A DNA stretch of 64,000 nucleotides from GCA-003244245 sp963822695 (GTDB lineage: Bacteria; Actinomycetota; Actinomycetes; Mycobacteriales; Pseudonocardiaceae): positions 200,710 through 264,709 of the forward strand of contig CAWGJH010000019.1 of assembly GCA_963822695.1 (NCBI GenBank), given 5' to 3'. A model generated the notes under the pieces. That model was given only the letters and a program-made list of their open reading frames with translations. It ran no database searches and was not told where the DNA came from. Below, piece by piece: positions 25,342 to 34,616 of this stretch. The position numbers and the translations under genes are program-made. Each line of letters starts with the position of its first letter. Within the stretch, counting starts at the first letter, position 1.

Positions 25342-25671
25342 ATGGCGGTCAAGAAGATCAGTATCTCGCTCGACTCCGAGGTTTTCGAACGCGCTCGGCG
25401 TGCCGCCGAGACCGAGGGCATTCCACTGTCGGCCTGGCTGTCACGGGCCGCAAGCGAAGCCGCCGATCTTGCGGCAGCCCAGGTCACGCTCGCGGAGTAC
25501 ATCGAGGTGTACGGCGAGCCGGATGAGGAAGCCATGGCGCAAGCCAGGGCAGGGCTTGACGCGATCGGATTCTGGAAGCCGGAGACGACCGATCAGAGAG
25601 CTGCCCGGTTGGCAGCTCTCGCGCGGCTGCGTGGCGAAGTCCCTGCGCAGACGTATCGCCACGCCGGATGA
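25342..25671 (+). CDS. Ribbon-helix-helix-type antitoxin
   Basis: The 109-residue protein begins MAVKKISISLDSEVFERARR with AAETEGIPLSAWLSRAA, a typical ribbon-helix-helix DNA-binding start (beta strand, two helices). An extended C-terminal helix region can wrap a toxin. Its stop overlaps the PIN gene start by 4 nt (ATGA). It probably represses its own operon and neutralises the toxin. The pair sits between maltokinase and glgB, outside the metabolic pathway. Confidence 0.75.
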   Translation: MAVKKISISLDSEVFERARRAAETEGIPLSAWLSRAASEAADLAAAQVTLAEYIEVYGEPDEEAMAQARAGLDAIGFWKPETTDQRAARLAALARLRGEVPAQTYRHAG

Positions 25672-26063
25672 ACAACCGCCCTCAGTTGCTGCTCGATGCC
25701 GGAGCTTTGATCAGCGCCGAGGCGCACCCACACGGCAAGGTCATCGCGCAGTGCCAGTTGGCATTGCTCGCCCGGCGTCCACCCCTGCTGCCGACAGTCG
25801 TTTTCGCGCAGGTCTGGGGGGCAAGCCCGCGGCAGCACGTGCTCTCCAGAATCTGCCAGATGTGCCGGGCTCTGCCCTTCACCACCCAGACCGCTGGCGA
25901 TGTCGGACGATTGCTTGCGCGAAGCCGGACATCTGACGTCGTTGACGCGGCCGTGATCGTCACGGCCATCGAACACAACGCCGTCGTGCTCACCTCCGAC
26001 CCCAAGGATCTCGCCAAGCTCGCCAGTGCTGCCGAGTACCCAGTCCGCCTGCTCACGGTCTGA
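25668..26063 (+). CDS. PIN-domain toxin (VapC-like ribonuclease)
   Basis: 131 residues with a PIN-like layout: LLLDAGALISAEAHP near the N-terminus (first acidic residue), a central Asp in the helix TAGDVGRLLARSRTSDVVDA, and the closing acidic strand AVVLTSDPKDLAKLAS. Family members cut tRNA or mRNA. The overlap with the preceding antitoxin confirms a type II module. Intact and probably active. Confidence 0.78.
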   Translation: MNNRPQLLLDAGALISAEAHPHGKVIAQCQLALLARRPPLLPTVVFAQVWGASPRQHVLSRICQMCRALPFTTQTAGDVGRLLARSRTSDVVDAAVIVTAIEHNAVVLTSDPKDLAKLASAAEYPVRLLTV

Positions 26064-26159
26064 GCCGGGCGGGCAGGTTCGCACCACCTCCACGTCGTTC
26101 CACCCAGCGGATCTGACCGCGAGCCGACACACTGGGAGCAAGACAAACCCGGGAGGGAC

Positions 26160-28352
26160 GTGACCGTGCACGCGGCAAACCACGCCACTTCAGCGCCACC
26201 GACCGACGAGTTGCGCCGGCTCCTGGCCGGCGAGCACCATGACCCGCATTCGGTGCTCGGGGCGCACCCGCACCCCGACGGCATCGTGGTCCGGGTGCTG
26301 CGCCCGCATGCCGATGAGGTGACGGTGCTCGCCGACGGTGCGGAGTACCCGCTGGAGCACTGCACCGGGGGGCTTTTCCACGGCGTGTCGCAGGGTCTTG
26401 GCGACTACCGGCTGCGGGTGCGCTACGGCGACCACACCGAGATCACCGATGACCCGTACCGCTGGCTGCCCACGCTGGGTGAGGTCGACCTGCACCTCAT
26501 CAGGGAGGGCCGCCACGAACGGCTGTGGGAGGTGCTCGGTGCGCACCTGCGGACCTATCCCACGCCGGGTGGCGTGGTCGAGGGAACCTCGTTCGCGGTG
26601 TGGGCACCGCACGCTCGGGGAGTGCGAGTGTGCGGAGACTTCGACGGCTGGTCCGGGGTGGCCACCCCGCTGCGCTCGCTGGGCTCGACCGGGATATGGG
26701 AGATCTTCCTGCCCGGCGTCGGTACCGGCACCCGTTACAAGTTCCGTCTGCTGGGCCCCGACGGGAGCTGGCATGAGAAGGCCGACCCGATGGCCCGCGC
26801 CACCGAGGTCCCGCCGAGCACAGCCTCGGTGGTAGCCGGCCCGTCGAGCCACGAGTGGAACGACGGGCCGTGGCTCGCCGACCGGGCGAAGGGCCAGCCG
26901 GCGGCCAAGCCGATGAGCATCTATGAGGTACACCTGGGCGCCTGGAAGCAGGGCCTGGGATATCGCGAGCTGGCCCACCAGTTGGTCGAGCACCTGCAAG
27001 CGACCGGGTTCACCCACGTCGAGCTGCTGCCGGTGGCCGAGCACCCCTTCGGCGGTTCCTGGGGATACCAGGTCACCTCCTACTACGCGCCGACGTCGCG
27101 GTACGGCTCGCCGGACGACTTCCGGTACTTCGTCGACACGCTGCATGCGGCCGGGATCGGGGTGCTCGTGGACTGGGTGCCTGCGCACTTCCCGCGCGAT
27201 GAGTGGGCACTGGCTCGCTTCGACGGCGCACCGTGCTACGAACACCCCGACCCTCGGCGTGCGGCGCACCCGGAGTGGGGGACCTTGATCTTCGACTACG
27301 GGCGCAACGAGGTCCGCAACTTCCTGGTGGCCAACGCGCTGTACTGGCTTGAGGAGTTCCACCTCGACGGGCTCCGGGTGGACGCCGTGGCCTCGATGCT
27401 CTACCTGGACTACTCACGCCAGCCGGGCGAATGGTTGCCCAATGAGCACGGCGGGCGGGAGAACCTGGACGCGGTGGCATTCCTGCAAGAGATGAATGCC
27501 ACCGTCTACAGGCGACACCCCGGGGTGGTGACGATTGCCGAGGAGTCCACCGCCTGGCCCGGCGTCACCCGACCGACGCATGTGGGCGGGCTGGGCTTCG
27601 GCTTCAAATGGAATATGGGCTGGATGCACGACACCCTCGGCTATGTCGGGCACGATCCGGTGCACCGCAGTTATCACCACAACACGATGACCTTCTCGCT
27701 GATGTACGCCTGGAGCGAGAACTACGTGCTGCCGCTCTCGCACGACGAGGTGGTGCACGGCAAGGGCTCGTTGTGGAACCGGATGCCCGGTGACGACTGG
27801 AACAAGGCCGCTAACCTGCGGTGCCTGCTGGCCTACATGTGGGCCCACCCCGGCAAGCAGCTGCTGTTCATGGGTGGCGAGCTCGGGCAGCCCGGCGAGT
27901 GGGCGGAGAACCGGTCACTGGACTGGAACCTCCGCCATCACCCGCTGCACGGCGGGTTACTGCAGTTGGTCGGCGACCTCAACGCCATCTACCGATCACA
28001 CCGCGCGCTGTACAGCCAGGACACCAACCCGGCCGGCTTCGAGTGGATCGACGCCAACGACGCCTGGGGCAACGTACTGAGCTTCCTGCGCCGGGGCGAC
28101 GACGGGTCGGTGCTGGCCTGCCTGGCGAACTTCGCCGGAAACCCGCAAGAAGAATACCGGGTAGGGCTACCCTATCCGGGACGCTGGCGCGAGGTGCTCA
28201 ACACTGACGCCGAGAGCTACGGTGGCTCCGGCGTGGGAAACCTCGGCGAGGTGATCGCCAGCGAGACGCCGTGGCACGGCCGGCCCTACTCCGCGCTACT
28301 CCGGCTGCCGCCAGCCGGAGTGCTCTGGCTCACCCCCGTCCAGGAACGCTGA
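26160..28352 (+). CDS. glgB: 1,4-alpha-glucan branching enzyme GlgB
   Basis: GTG 26160 (ribosome site GGGAGGG) opens 730 residues, the normal length for actinobacterial GlgB. It has an N-terminal CBM48 repeat (EHHDPHSVLGAHPHPDG) and a second carbohydrate domain. The catalytic regions are DWVPAHFPRDEWALARFD, LDGLRVDAVASMLYLDYSR (nucleophile Asp), VTIAEESTAWPGVT (acid/base Glu) and LPLSHDEVVHGKGS. It makes the alpha-1,6 branches of glycogen made by GlgE. Last gene of the glg locus. Confidence 0.95.
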   Translation: MTVHAANHATSAPPTDELRRLLAGEHHDPHSVLGAHPHPDGIVVRVLRPHADEVTVLADGAEYPLEHCTGGLFHGVSQGLGDYRLRVRYGDHTEITDDPYRWLPTLGEVDLHLIREGRHERLWEVLGAHLRTYPTPGGVVEGTSFAVWAPHARGVRVCGDFDGWSGVATPLRSLGSTGIWEIFLPGVGTGTRYKFRLLGPDGSWHEKADPMARATEVPPSTASVVAGPSSHEWNDGPWLADRAKGQPAAKPMSIYEVHLGAWKQGLGYRELAHQLVEHLQATGFTHVELLPVAEHPFGGSWGYQVTSYYAPTSRYGSPDDFRYFVDTLHAAGIGVLVDWVPAHFPRDEWALARFDGAPCYEHPDPRRAAHPEWGTLIFDYGRNEVRNFLVANALYWLEEFHLDGLRVDAVASMLYLDYSRQPGEWLPNEHGGRENLDAVAFLQEMNATVYRRHPGVVTIAEESTAWPGVTRPTHVGGLGFGFKWNMGWMHDTLGYVGHDPVHRSYHHNTMTFSLMYAWSENYVLPLSHDEVVHGKGSLWNRMPGDDWNKAANLRCLLAYMWAHPGKQLLFMGGELGQPGEWAENRSLDWNLRHHPLHGGLLQLVGDLNAIYRSHRALYSQDTNPAGFEWIDANDAWGNVLSFLRRGDDGSVLACLANFAGNPQEEYRVGLPYPGRWREVLNTDAESYGGSGVGNLGEVIASETPWHGRPYSALLRLPPAGVLWLTPVQER

Positions 28353-28415
28353 GTACCGAGCCGATGACGATGCGTCGTCGATCTCCCCATACGCTATGGC
28401 GTCGAGCTCACGGTG

Positions 28416-29333
28416 CTAGAACAGCGCGCGAGCCAGCGCGCGGCGCGCCGAGGTGACCCGGGGATCGTCCGGCGGGAAGAGCGCGAACAACTCGACCAGG
28501 TGCGCCCTGGCTCGGTCGCAGTCATCTCCAGTCAGCCGCCGCACGGCGCTGACCAGCCGCTCGAATGCCCGCTCCGGCTGCTGGAGGGCCACCTCGGCGT
28601 CGGCTGCGGCGATCTGCGCATCGACATCATCGGGTGCGGCGTCGGCCCTGGCCACCGCCGAGGGGTCGGCTGATTGCGCCCGCGCCAGGAAACGAACCTG
28701 GGCCAGCGCGGCTCTGGCCTGCTCGTTAGCCGGCTCGATGTCCAGGATCCGCTGGTAGGCGGCTTCGGCAGCGGCATAGTCACCGGCCGCCAGCGCGGCT
28801 TCGGCCGCGTTGAACCGGGGATCCTCGAGCTCGGCTTCCGGTGCTTGCGCGCCGGTGCCCGGCGCGGCCCGCTCGGCAGCCCGGATACCGGGCAGTTGAT
28901 CGCGTAGCCCGTCGAGCAGCGAGGTGATCCACTTCCTCACCTGCGGCTCGGGCTGGGCGCCGGCGAAGGCGTCGATCGGCTGGCCGCCAGCGATGGCGAT
29001 GACGGTGGGAATGGACTGGACGCCGAAGAGTTGGGCGATCTGTGGGCTGGCGTCGATGTCGACCTTGGCCAGCACCCATGCACCACCGGAGGCCGCAGCG
29101 AGCCGTTCGAGCACCGGGGACAGTTGCTTGCACGGACCACACCAGCTCGCCCAGAGATCGACCACCACAGGTACCTGCATGGACCGGTCGACGACATCGG
29201 TCTGGAAGCTGTGCTCGGTGACGTCCAGGACCCAGGTGCGTTCCCCGCCGGCCGGGGGTGCACCCGGGGCGCCGCGCCGACCCGCCGAATCGGCTCGTGC
29301 TTTGAGGGCAGACAGGTCGATGGCACCGGACAT
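28416..29333 (-). CDS. Thioredoxin-TPR co-chaperone, YbbN/CnoX-like
   Basis: The start ATG 29333 gives 305 residues. After a 45-residue Ala/Gly-rich lead is a thioredoxin fold with the active site VDLWASWCGPCKQLSPVLE, then FGVQSIPTVIAIAGGQP with the cis-Pro. The second half consists of TPR-like helices (AEAALAAGDYAAAEAAYQRI). This matches actinobacterial YbbN-type co-chaperonins, which guard proteins against oxidative damage and hand them to chaperones. It is followed by the mutase gene on the same strand, as in Streptomyces (from memory). Confidence 0.85.
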   Translation of the reverse strand: MSGAIDLSALKARADSAGRRGAPGAPPAGGERTWVLDVTEHSFQTDVVDRSMQVPVVVDLWASWCGPCKQLSPVLERLAAASGGAWVLAKVDIDASPQIAQLFGVQSIPTVIAIAGGQPIDAFAGAQPEPQVRKWITSLLDGLRDQLPGIRAAERAAPGTGAQAPEAELEDPRFNAAEAALAAGDYAAAEAAYQRILDIEPANEQARAALAQVRFLARAQSADPSAVARADAAPDDVDAQIAAADAEVALQQPERAFERLVSAVRRLTGDDCDRARAHLVELFALFPPDDPRVTSARRALARALF

Positions 29334-29430
29334 GGCTACGGTCTGCTGCGGGTTAGGCCTGCTCACGCTGTCTATCCTGGCATGGAACCCATCGCACAAT
29401 GGAACCTGTCCTCCAACAGAGCACAGGGCC

Positions 29431-31182
29431 TCAGAACTGAGCTGGCTCGCGGTACTCACCCCACTGAGCTTTGAGCGCCCCGCAGATCTCGCCGAGGGTG
29501 GCTTCAGCCCGCGCCGCGTCGAGCATCGGCTCGATGAGGTTGCCAGCACCGCCTGCTGCCGCGACCATGGCCGCGAGTGCCCGGTCGACGGCGGTCTGGT
29601 CGCGACGGGCGCGGCGCTGTGCCAGCGCCCGGTTCTGCTCGCGTTCCACCTCGTGGCTGACCCGGAGAATCTCCAGCTCATCGGTGACCGATCCGGTCAG
29701 CGTATTCACGCCGACGATTTTCTTGTCGCCCTTCTCCAGCGCGCGCTGGTAGGCGAACGCCGCGTCGGCGATCTCACCGGTGAACCAGCCGTCCTCGATG
29801 CCGCGCAGGATGCCGGAGGTCATCTCGCCGACCGGGTGCTTGCCCGACGGTACCGCGGCCGCGGCCATGTCCTTGATCCGGGAGAAGATCCGCTCGGCGT
29901 CGGCCTCGATCCGGTCGGTCAGCGCCTCGATATACCAGGAGCCACCCAGCGGATCGACCACATTGGCCACCCCGGACTCCTCCATCATCACCTGCTGGGT
30001 GCGCAGGGCGATCTCCGCGGCGCGCTCCGACGGCAGTGCCAAGGTCTCGTCCAAGGAGTTGGTGTGCATCGAGTTGGTACCGCCCAACACCCCGGCGAGC
30101 GCCTCGATCGTGGTGCGCACGATGTTGTTGTAGGGCTGCTGCGCGGTGAGCGAGACGCCCGCGGTCTGGGTGTGAAAGCGCATCCACAGCGCCTTGTCGC
30201 TGGTGGCACCGTAGACGTCGCGCATCCAGCGGGCCCAGATCCGCCGGGCGGCGCGGAACTTCGCGATCTCCTCGAAGAAATCCACATGCGCGTCGAAGAA
30301 AAAGGTCAGGCCGCTGGTGAAACGGTCGACGTCGAGCCCCCGGGAGCGGCCCAGCTCCACGTATCCGAAACCATCGGCCAGGGTGAATGCCAACTCCTGC
30401 GCAGCCGTCGCGCCAGCTTCCCTGATGTGGTATCCGGAGATCGACAGCGGCTTGTAGGCCGGAATCCGCTCCGTGCAGAATTCCATGAGGTCCCCGATAA
30501 GCCGCAAGTGCGGTTCCGGAGTGAAAAGCCACTCCTTCTGGGCGATGTACTCCTTGAAGATATCGGTCTGCAGGGTGCCGTTGAGCTTGGTGATATCCGT
30601 GCCCTGCCTTTCCGCGGCGACCAGGTACATGCAGAACATCGGCACTGCCGGACCCGAGATCGTCATTGACGCGGTAACCTGCTCCAACGGGATACCGCCG
30701 AACAGCACGTCCAGGTCCGCGGCACTGTCGATCGCCACGCCGCAGTGCCCGACCTCGCCAAGGCAGTGCGGATCGTCGGAGTCGCGACCCATCAGGGTCG
30801 GCATGTCGAAGGCCACCGACAGCCCGCCCCCGCCGTTGCGCAATATCTGCTGGTAGCGCTCATTGGTCTGCTGGGCGTTACCGAATCCAGCGAACTGACG
30901 GATTGTCCAGGTGCGTCCCCGGTAGCCGGTGGAGTGCACACCACGAGTGAACGGGTACTCGCCCGGCCAACCGATTCGCTTGAATCCCTCGACCGTATCG
31001 CCCTCGCGCGGCCCGTACACCGGGTCGACCTCGACTCCGGACAGGGTGGTGAAGTCCGCGTCACGGAGCCGTCCCGCCACCTGCGCCTGTGCGTACCGGC
31101 GCTGCCAGCGCTCCCGACCGGCCTGCGGATCTGTGTACTGGGCGTCGTGCTGGGCGTCGTGCTGGGCGTCGTAGCGCCTCAT
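29431..31182 (-). CDS. icmA: Isobutyryl-CoA-mutase-like large subunit (acyl-CoA mutase family)
   Basis: ATG 31182 (GGGAGG 6 nt upstream) gives 583 residues: the TIM-barrel catalytic part of B12-dependent acyl-CoA mutases without the B12 domain. The start DADFTTLSGVEVDPVYG and the substrate residues RQFAGFG and GTLQTDIFKEYIAQ carry Phe and Gln where methylmalonyl-CoA mutase has Tyr and Arg, a pattern of isobutyryl-CoA mutase. That enzyme isomerises isobutyryl- and n-butyryl-CoA. The matching small B12 subunit IcmB is not in the window. The N-terminus has a DAQH repeat. Divergent from marR. Confidence 0.85.
   Translation of the reverse strand: MRRYDAQHDAQHDAQYTDPQAGRERWQRRYAQAQVAGRLRDADFTTLSGVEVDPVYGPREGDTVEGFKRIGWPGEYPFTRGVHSTGYRGRTWTIRQFAGFGNAQQTNERYQQILRNGGGGLSVAFDMPTLMGRDSDDPHCLGEVGHCGVAIDSAADLDVLFGGIPLEQVTASMTISGPAVPMFCMYLVAAERQGTDITKLNGTLQTDIFKEYIAQKEWLFTPEPHLRLIGDLMEFCTERIPAYKPLSISGYHIREAGATAAQELAFTLADGFGYVELGRSRGLDVDRFTSGLTFFFDAHVDFFEEIAKFRAARRIWARWMRDVYGATSDKALWMRFHTQTAGVSLTAQQPYNNIVRTTIEALAGVLGGTNSMHTNSLDETLALPSERAAEIALRTQQVMMEESGVANVVDPLGGSWYIEALTDRIEADAERIFSRIKDMAAAAVPSGKHPVGEMTSGILRGIEDGWFTGEIADAAFAYQRALEKGDKKIVGVNTLTGSVTDELEILRVSHEVEREQNRALAQRRARRDQTAVDRALAAMVAAAGGAGNLIEPMLDAARAEATLGEICGALKAQWGEYREPAQF
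31138..31173. repeat. 12-bp tandem repeat in the icmA 5' coding region
   Basis: CTGGGCGTCGTG is repeated three times in tandem, in frame, encoding D-A-Q-H-like tetrapeptides (RYDAQHDAQHDAQYTD) just after the icmA start. It is probably a slippage-derived length-variable linker. Confidence 0.75.
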
Positions 31183-31321
31183 ACGAGGCCTCCCTACAAG
31201 GTAGTCTGTCATTAAATAGTATGATGCAAAACTACTTGACGCAGCGGGGCGAGGCATGAGTGCCACGATCATCGTCCTAGCCTGCGCCGTCCGGGGTACT
31301 ACGGTGCCCTACGGTTCACCC
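31183..31321. promoter_or_regulatory. Divergent icmA / marR promoter region with AT-rich inverted repeat
   Basis: About 140 nt between the two starts. An AT-rich stretch around 31200-31240 includes GTAGT (31201-31205) facing ACTAC (31231-31235) across a sequence with TTAAATAGTATGATGC. MarR proteins commonly bind such inverted repeats in shared promoters, so this is a candidate operator regulating both genes. Not verified. Confidence 0.45.
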
Positions 31322-31834
31322 ATGGCGTCACATCACCCACTGCCGTTCGATCCGATCGATCGAGCCGCGCAGATATGGCAAGACCGCATCGGACCAGCCG
31401 CAACGATGGCCGCAGTCACCAATGTCATGCGCGTGCAGCAGGTCCTGCTGTCCGCCGTGGATGCCGCACTGCGCCCGCACGGTCTGACCTTCGCGCGGTA
31501 CGAAGCGCTGGTGCTGCTGGTATTCTCCCGCCAAGGCAGCCTGCCGATGAGCGTGATGGGCCAGCGACTTCAGCTGCACCCGACCAGCGTGACCAACATC
31601 GTGGACCGGCTGCAGGCCGATCACCTCGTGGAGCGCAACAACCACCCCACCGATCGGCGCACCACTCTGGTCACGATCACCGAAGCCGGCCAGCAGCGTC
31701 AGAAGGCAGCCACCGTGGCACTCACCGACATCGGCTTCGGCCTCGTCGGGCTGGACGACGCCCAGACTGCACAACTCACCGCGCTCCTCACCCAGGTGCG
31801 CCGCGCCGCGGGCGACTTCACCGACCCCGGCTGA
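31322..31834 (+). CDS. MarR-family transcriptional regulator
   Basis: ATG 31322 gives 170 residues with a winged-helix core: LTFARYEALVLLVFSRQGSL, LQLHPTSVTNIVDRLQADHL and the wing ERNNHPTDRRTTLVTITEAG, typical MarR features. It is divergent from icmA and presumably senses an acyl-CoA or aromatic ligand to control this locus. The longer upstream frame starts with residues unlike the family, so the shorter start is chosen. Confidence 0.85.
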   Translation: MASHHPLPFDPIDRAAQIWQDRIGPAATMAAVTNVMRVQQVLLSAVDAALRPHGLTFARYEALVLLVFSRQGSLPMSVMGQRLQLHPTSVTNIVDRLQADHLVERNNHPTDRRTTLVTITEAGQQRQKAATVALTDIGFGLVGLDDAQTAQLTALLTQVRRAAGDFTDPG

Positions 31835-31843
31835 CCCGCAGGA

Positions 31844-32836
31844 TCAGGTGCCCAGCTCGGCGATCAGCTCGTCAGCTGCTCGATAGACGTCCAGTTCGCC
31901 CACGACTACTCGCTTGGCCAGGCCGTGCAACGCCCCAAGCGTGTCCCCAAAGGTGTCACTGCCCCGCAGCACGTCGCCGAGCTTGGCCCGCAGCTGCGCC
32001 AGCGCGATCGCCTCGACCTCGGCCTCAGCGCGGCGCTGCCGGCGGGCATCCAGCTCACCGTGGCTGAGCATCCACGCCCGGTGCTCCTCGATCGCCCCGA
32101 CAAGGTCCTCGACGCCCTCGGCCCTGGTAGCCACCGTGCGGACAATCGGCGACCGCCAGTTCGGACCCGCCGTGCCCCGCCGGCCGAGCGAGATCATGTG
32201 CTTGAGGTTCTGGACGGTCTGATCGGAGCCCTCCCAGTCAGCCTTGTTCACCACGAAGACGTCGGCAACCTCGAGGATTCCCGCCTTGGCCGCCTGAATC
32301 CCGTCACCCATCCCGGGCGCCAGCAGCACCACGGTGGTGTCCGCCAATGCGACGACCTCCACCTCGGACTGGCCGACGCCCACGGTCTCCACCAGCACGA
32401 CGTCGCAGCCAGCGGCGTCCAGCACCCGCAGCGCCTGCGGGGTCGCCCAGGCGATGCCGCCCAGGTGTCCCCGAGTGGCCATCGAGCGGATGAAGACGCC
32501 GCCGTCGGTCGCATGCTCCTGCATCCGGACCCGGTCACCGAGCAGAGCGCCCCCCGAGAACGGCGACGACGGGTCGACGGCGAGTACTCCGATCTTCTTG
32601 CCGGCCGCCCGCAGCGCGGTGACCAGCGCGCTGACGGAGGTGGATTTGCCCACTCCGGGCGCGCCGGTGATGCCGACGACCTGAGCCCGCCCGGTATAGC
32701 GGGCCAGCGCAGCGGCGACCTCGCGCAGTTCCGGGGCGCCATCCTCGATCAGCGAGATCAGCCGGGCGACCGCCCTGGCCTGGCCTTGCCGCGCATGACG
32801 GACCAGGTCGTCGATATCGTAGCGACGAGAACTCAC
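31844..32836 (-). CDS. meaB: MeaB-like GTPase, adenosyl-B12 mutase chaperone
   Basis: GTG 32836 overlaps the upstream thiolase stop (GTGA). The 330-residue G3E-type GTPase shows the P-loop GITGAPGVGKSTSVSAL, the DPSSPFSGGALLGDR segment, VLVETVGVGQSEVEV and the base-specificity NKAD (VNKADWEGSD). MeaB proteins gate cofactor loading and rescue of methylmalonyl-, isobutyryl- and ethylmalonyl-CoA mutases. The mutase genes at 29431 and 51425 are likely clients. Confidence 0.92.
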   Translation of the reverse strand: MSSRRYDIDDLVRHARQGQARAVARLISLIEDGAPELREVAAALARYTGRAQVVGITGAPGVGKSTSVSALVTALRAAGKKIGVLAVDPSSPFSGGALLGDRVRMQEHATDGGVFIRSMATRGHLGGIAWATPQALRVLDAAGCDVVLVETVGVGQSEVEVVALADTTVVLLAPGMGDGIQAAKAGILEVADVFVVNKADWEGSDQTVQNLKHMISLGRRGTAGPNWRSPIVRTVATRAEGVEDLVGAIEEHRAWMLSHGELDARRQRRAEAEVEAIALAQLRAKLGDVLRGSDTFGDTLGALHGLAKRVVVGELDVYRAADELIAELGT

Positions 32837-34032
32837 GCCGCGTCGTTGCCGGACACCCGTAGGATCAGCGCGTCGCCCTGGCCACCGCCTCCGCACAACG
32901 ATGCCGCGCCGATGCCGCCGCCGCGCCGGCGAAGCTCCATCGCCAGGTGCAGCGCCAGCCGAGCCCCCGACGCGCCGATCGGGTGCCCCAGCGCGATCGC
33001 CCCGCCATTGGGGTTGACCCTCGCCGGGTCAATACCGAGCTTGCGGGTGGACACCACACCCACTGCGGCGAACGCCTCGTTGATCTCGACGAGGTCGAGA
33101 TCACTCACCTCGATACCCTCCTTGCGGCACGCCGCCAGAACCGCGTTGGCGGGCTGCTCGTGCAGGCTGGAGTCGTCGGGCCCAGCCACCATGCCATGCG
33201 CCCCGATCTCGGCCAGCCAGGCCAGGCCGAGCTCCTGTGCCGTGGCCTTGCTCATCACCACGACCGCGGCGGCCCCGTCGCTGATCGGCGACGATGACCC
33301 GGCAGTGATGGTGCCGTCGGCGGCGAACGCCGGGCGCAGCTTGCCCAGTCCCTCGGCGGTGGTCTCCGGCCGGATGCCCTCGTCGGCCGCGACCACGACC
33401 GGGTCACCCTTGCGCTGCGGCACGGTCACCGGTGTGATCTCCTGCGCGAACAGTCCATTCGCCACGGCGCGACCGGCCCGCTGATGTGACTGCGCGGCGA
33501 ACTCGTCCTGTTCGGCCCGGGTCAGCTGGTGGCGCGTATTGTGCTTCTCGGTGGAGGCACCCATCGAGACCTGGTCGAACGAGTCGTGCAGGCCGTCGTA
33601 GGCCATATGGTCGATCATGGTGACGTCGCCGTATTTGAACCCGGCACGCGACTTGGCCAGCAGGTGCGGCGCCTGGGTCATCGACTCCTGGCCGCCGGCC
33701 ACGATGATGTCGAACTCGCCAGCCCGGATCAGCTGGTCGGCCAGCGCGATCGCGTTCAGTCCCGACAGGCATACCTTGTTGACGGTCAACGCCGGCACAT
33801 CCATGCCGATGCCGGCGTTGACGGCCGCCTGCCGTGCGGGAATCTGACCAGCGCCCGCGGTGAGCACCTGGCCCATGATCACGTACTGCACCCGCTCGGG
33901 CGCCACACCGGCGCGTTCCAGCGCGCTCTTGATGGCGAACCCGCCGAGTTGGGCGGCCGAGAAGTCTTTGAGCTGACCGAGCAACCGTCCCATTGGGGTG
34001 CGGGCTCCGGCCACGATGACGGAACCGGTCAT
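32833..34032 (-). CDS. Acetyl-CoA C-acetyltransferase (thiolase)
   Basis: 399 residues. It has the acylated Cys in LTVNKVCLSGLNAIALADQ, the GGQESMTQAPHLL loop, the His in NGGAIALGHPIGASG and the second Cys in SLCGGGGQGDA. The family makes or cleaves acetoacetyl-CoA. Four-nucleotide overlap with meaB places both in one operon. As the first step of the ethylmalonyl-CoA route it would supply acetoacetyl-CoA; a beta-oxidation role is the alternative. Confidence 0.92.
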   Translation of the reverse strand: MTGSVIVAGARTPMGRLLGQLKDFSAAQLGGFAIKSALERAGVAPERVQYVIMGQVLTAGAGQIPARQAAVNAGIGMDVPALTVNKVCLSGLNAIALADQLIRAGEFDIIVAGGQESMTQAPHLLAKSRAGFKYGDVTMIDHMAYDGLHDSFDQVSMGASTEKHNTRHQLTRAEQDEFAAQSHQRAGRAVANGLFAQEITPVTVPQRKGDPVVVAADEGIRPETTAEGLGKLRPAFAADGTITAGSSSPISDGAAAVVVMSKATAQELGLAWLAEIGAHGMVAGPDDSSLHEQPANAVLAACRKEGIEVSDLDLVEINEAFAAVGVVSTRKLGIDPARVNPNGGAIALGHPIGASGARLALHLAMELRRRGGGIGAASLCGGGGQGDALILRVSGNDAA

Positions 34033-34148
34033 GGCAAACCTCCGCTGATCAGGGGCTCATCAGGGCTGTCTTGTGACCTTACCGCGCCCACTGGTCATCG
34101 CACGGCGATGATGACGAGCACACCCCGACCGGTCGTACGCTGCACTCC

Positions 34149-34616
34149 ATGGCGCAACTCGGGTCTCCCCTAGAACGTATCGTCACGGCGATTGATCACG
34201 TCGGCATTGCGGTGCCCGATTTCGATGCGGCCGTTGAATTCTACCGCGGGACGTTCGGGCTGGAATTGGTCCACGAAGAGGTCAACGAGGAGCAGGAGGT
34301 TCGCGAGGGCATGCTGCGCGCCCCCGGCGACCCCGGCACGGGTGCCGCGGTGCAGCTGCTCGCCCCGCTGGGTCCAACCTCCACCATCGCCAAGTTCCTG
34401 GACCGCCGCGGTCCCGGACTGCAGCAGCTGGCCTACCGGGTCACCGACATCGAGTCGGCCATGGCGGCGCTGCGCGCCGCTGGCCTGCGGCTGCTCTACG
34501 ACACCCCGCGCCGCGGCACCGCCGGTTCCCGAGTCAACTTCGTGCACCCCAAGGACGCTGGCGGCGTACTGATCGAGCTGGTGGAGCCGCCCCCAGCCGA
34601 GCACGCCCCGGTGTGA
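34149..34616 (+). CDS. mce: Methylmalonyl/ethylmalonyl-CoA epimerase
   Basis: A 155-residue single-VOC protein: IDHVGIAVPDFDAAVEFYRG near the N-terminus supplies the metal His. The TPRRGTAGSRVNFVHPKDAG and GVLIELVE segments are typical of MCE. The enzyme epimerises (2S)/(2R)-methylmalonyl- or ethylmalonyl-CoA and serves both mutase routes. Divergent from the thiolase gene and coupled by a GTGA overlap to the acetyltransferase. Confidence 0.9.
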   Translation: MAQLGSPLERIVTAIDHVGIAVPDFDAAVEFYRGTFGLELVHEEVNEEQEVREGMLRAPGDPGTGAAVQLLAPLGPTSTIAKFLDRRGPGLQQLAYRVTDIESAMAALRAAGLRLLYDTPRRGTAGSRVNFVHPKDAGGVLIELVEPPPAEHAPV

